Of a stretch of 45,735 bases of DNA, positions 44,057-45,735 are shown in pieces. The notes beneath the pieces are model-generated. The model saw only the letters and a program-made list of their open reading frames with translations, was not told the origin of the DNA and did no database searches. This DNA comes from an uncultured Clostridia bacterium (GTDB taxonomy: Bacteria > Bacillota > Clostridia > TANB77 > CAG-508), in the NCBI GenBank assembly GCA_947627755.1, contig CANQXD010000006.1, forward strand, positions 1 to 45,735, written 5' to 3'. The stretch's first letter is position 1; each line of letters starts with the position of its first letter. The translations under genes and the position numbers were made by a program.

Positions 44057-45735
44057 TTAAAATTTCTCGTGAATCGTTCTATTAATTACATCTAATTGTT
44101 GTTCTCTTGTTAATTTAATGAAGTTTACAGCATAGCCAGATACACGAATAGTTAATTGTGGGTATTTTTCAGGGTGTTCCATTGCATCTTCTAGCAATGC
44201 TCTATCAAATACATTAACATTAATATGATGTCCTGTTTGTTTGAAATAGCCATCAAGAAGACTAACTAAGTTTGTAACTTGTGTATCTAATTCTTTTCCT
44301 AAAGTTCCTGGTGTAATAGAGAAAGTATAAGAAATACCATCTTCTGAATATTCATAAGGAAGTTTTGCAATTGTGTTCATAACAGCTACAGCACCATTGG
44401 TGTCTCTACCGTGTAATGGATTTGCACCTGGTCCAAATGGAACGCCTGCACGTCTTCCGTCTGGAGTATTTCCTGTTGCTTTTCCATAAACAACGTTAGA
44501 AGTAATAGTAAGAACAGATAGGGTATGTTTTGAATTTCTGTAAGTTTGATGTTTTTGTAATTTTCTTAAGAAAGTTTTTACAACGTCAACTGCAATTTGG
44601 TCAACTCTATCATCATCATTTCCGTATTTTGGAAAATCTCCTTCAATTTCATAGTCTACTGCTAAACCAGTTTCATCACGAATTACTTTTACTTTTGCAT
44701 ATTTAATAGCAGATAAAGAATCAGCAACAACAGAAAGTCCAGCAATTCCACATGCCATAGTTCTTAAAATTTCTTTATCATGAAGGGCCATTTCTAATGC
44801 TTCATAAGAATATTTATCATGCATATAATGAATAGCATTTAAAGCCTTAATGTAAATTTTTGCAACATAGTCCATCATATTATCAAATTTTGCCATAACT
44901 TCATCATAATCTAAATATTCAGAAGTAATTGCTTCAAATTTTGGTGTAATTTGTTTACCACTATTTTCGTCTCTACCACCATTAATTGCATAAAGTAAAG
45001 TTTTTGCAAGGTTTGCTCTTGCTCCGAAGAATTGCATTTGTTTACCAATTTTCATAGCAGAAACACAACAAGCAATTCCATAATCATCCCCTAAAGTAGT
45101 TCTCATTAAATCATCATTTTCATATTGAATAGAAGATGTTTTTACGGAAATTTTTGCAGTATATTTTTTGAAACCTTCTGGTAAATTATTTGACCATAAA
45201 ACGGTTAAGTTTGGTTCTGGAGCAGGTCCTAAGTTCATTAAAGTATGAAGAACTCTGTAAGAGTTTTTAGTAACTAAAGTTCTTCCATCAACACCCATAC
45301 CACCAATGCTTTCGGTTACCCAAACAGGATCTCCACTAAATAGTTCGTTATATTCTGGTGCACGAAGGAAACGAATCATACGTAATTTCATTACAAAGTG
45401 GTCCATTAGTTCTTGTGCTTCTTCCTCGGTTAAAGTGCCATTTTTGAAATCTCTTTCCATGTAAATATCTAAGAAAGTAGAAGTTCTACCAATACTCATA
45501 GCAGCACCATTTTGATCTTTTGTTGCAGCTAAGTAACCAAAGTATAACCATTGAATTGCTTCTTTTGCATTAGAAGCAGGAACTGAAATATCAAAACCAT
45601 ATTTTGCAGCCATTTTCTTTAAATCTTCTAAGGCAGCAATTTGGTCATGAATTTCTTCACGTTCACGAATAACACTTTCAGTAAATTCATCTACATCTAA
45701 TATTTCTAATTCTTGTTTCTTCTCAGCAATTAAGG
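44057..45735 (-). CDS. pflB: Pyruvate formate-lyase PflB (5' end outside window)
   Basis: Glycyl-radical enzyme converting pyruvate and CoA to acetyl-CoA and formate, central to anaerobic fermentation. The frame is open to the window edge; about 558 codons are present and the first part of the protein is missing. The adjacent active-site cysteines are in [10 protein letters not shown], and the radical Gly is in the C-terminal [30 protein letters not shown] is typical of true PFL. It has no in-frame CGG codon. pflA, its activase, lies about 1 kb away on the same strand. Confidence 0.97.
   Translation of the reverse strand, partial: LIAEKKQELEILDVDEFTESVIREREEIHDQIAALEDLKKMAAKYGFDISVPASNAKEAIQWLYFGYLAATKDQNGAAMSIGRTSTFLDIYMERDFKNGTLTEEEAQELMDHFVMKLRMIRFLRAPEYNELFSGDPVWVTESIGGMGVDGRTLVTKNSYRVLHTLMNLGPAPEPNLTVLWSNNLPEGFKKYTAKISVKTSSIQYENDDLMRTTLGDDYGIACCVSAMKIGKQMQFFGARANLAKTLLYAINGGRDENSGKQITPKFEAITSEYLDYDEVMAKFDNMMDYVAKIYIKALNAIHYMHDKYSYEALEMALHDKEILRTMACGIAGLSVVADSLSAIKYAKVKVIRDETGLAVDYEIEGDFPKYGNDDDRVDQIAVDVVKTFLRKLQKHQTYRNSKHTLSVLTITSNVVYGKATGNTPDGRRAGVPFGPGANPLHGRDTNGAVAVMNTIAKLPYEYSEDGISYTFSITPGTLGKELDTQVTNLVSLLDGYFKQTGHHINVNVFDRALLEDAMEHPEKYPQLTIRVSGYAVNFIKLTREQQLDVINRTIHEKF

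Overview
The window looks like chromosome of a low-GC, endospore-forming, strictly anaerobic Clostridia bacterium, probably an uncultured gut lineage. The evidence is strong A+T bias, sporulation genes (spo0A, yqfC, yqfD, a PdaA-type deacetylase), oxygen-sensitive or anaerobic enzymes (pyruvate formate-lyase and its activase, rubrerythrin, a rubredoxin domain, FeoAB) and a Firmicutes gene order (yqfC-yqfD-ybeY-dgkA ... era-yqzL-recO). No species can be named from the sequence alone.

Layout. 1-2170 holds an orphan AgrC/AgrA-type two-component pair on the minus strand. 2584-17854 is a long plus-strand block: pdaA, yqfC, yqfD, an unrecognised 402-aa gene where phoH/pgpH are usually found, ybeY, dgkA, a DUF3048 protein, an FxLYD-like protein, a large pilin-like Ig-repeat surface protein, era, yqzL, recO, a tagO-rubredoxin fusion, hsp33, pth and RNase E/G. 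18011-22900 has two paralogous AMP-forming acyl-CoA ligases on the minus strand, separated by a Barnase/EndoU-like nuclease gene, a structured RNA and a zinc-ribbon gene. 23115-25009 holds a nucleotide-kinase-like gene and rimO. 25085-27948 (minus) holds a small membrane protein, lemA and a DUF2207 protein. 28124-30704 is feoAB. 30962-33890 is accessory: a small unknown gene, a MYG1-like gene, sua5, a DUF3800 remnant and two tandem structured RNAs. 33912-37439 holds a DUF308 protein, a beta-CASP metallo-hydrolase, rubrerythrin, dut and a small gene near Spo0A boxes. 37789-37949 encodes tRNA-His and tRNA-Gln, followed by an unrecognised two-gene cassette with a PD-(D/E)XK-like nuclease motif. 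40732-45735 holds yigZ, spo0A, pflA, an unknown gene and the 3' part of pflB.

The main observation concerns the genetic code or reading frame. Six conserved genes (rng, feoA, feoB, sua5, pflA and, less certainly, the DUF2207 gene) contain eleven in-frame CGG codons at which the standard reading breaks the protein. In every case, skipping the C so that the next codon is GGN (Gly) restores the conserved sequence, usually at an invariant glycine such as the FeoB Walker A or the RNase E/G DVNSG motif. I found no in-frame CGG that reads cleanly as Arg in the other conserved genes of the window. The pattern fits systematic +1 frameshifting (or four-base decoding) at CGGN, read as Gly. Five CGG codons in three accessory genes with no such break are the main counter-evidence, and a systematic sequencing insertion before GG has to be excluded with reads.

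Functionally the window mixes housekeeping (rRNA and tRNA quality control, lipid carrier and cell-wall functions), anaerobic energy and iron metabolism, sporulation control and several small accessory modules that pair a gene with structured RNA.
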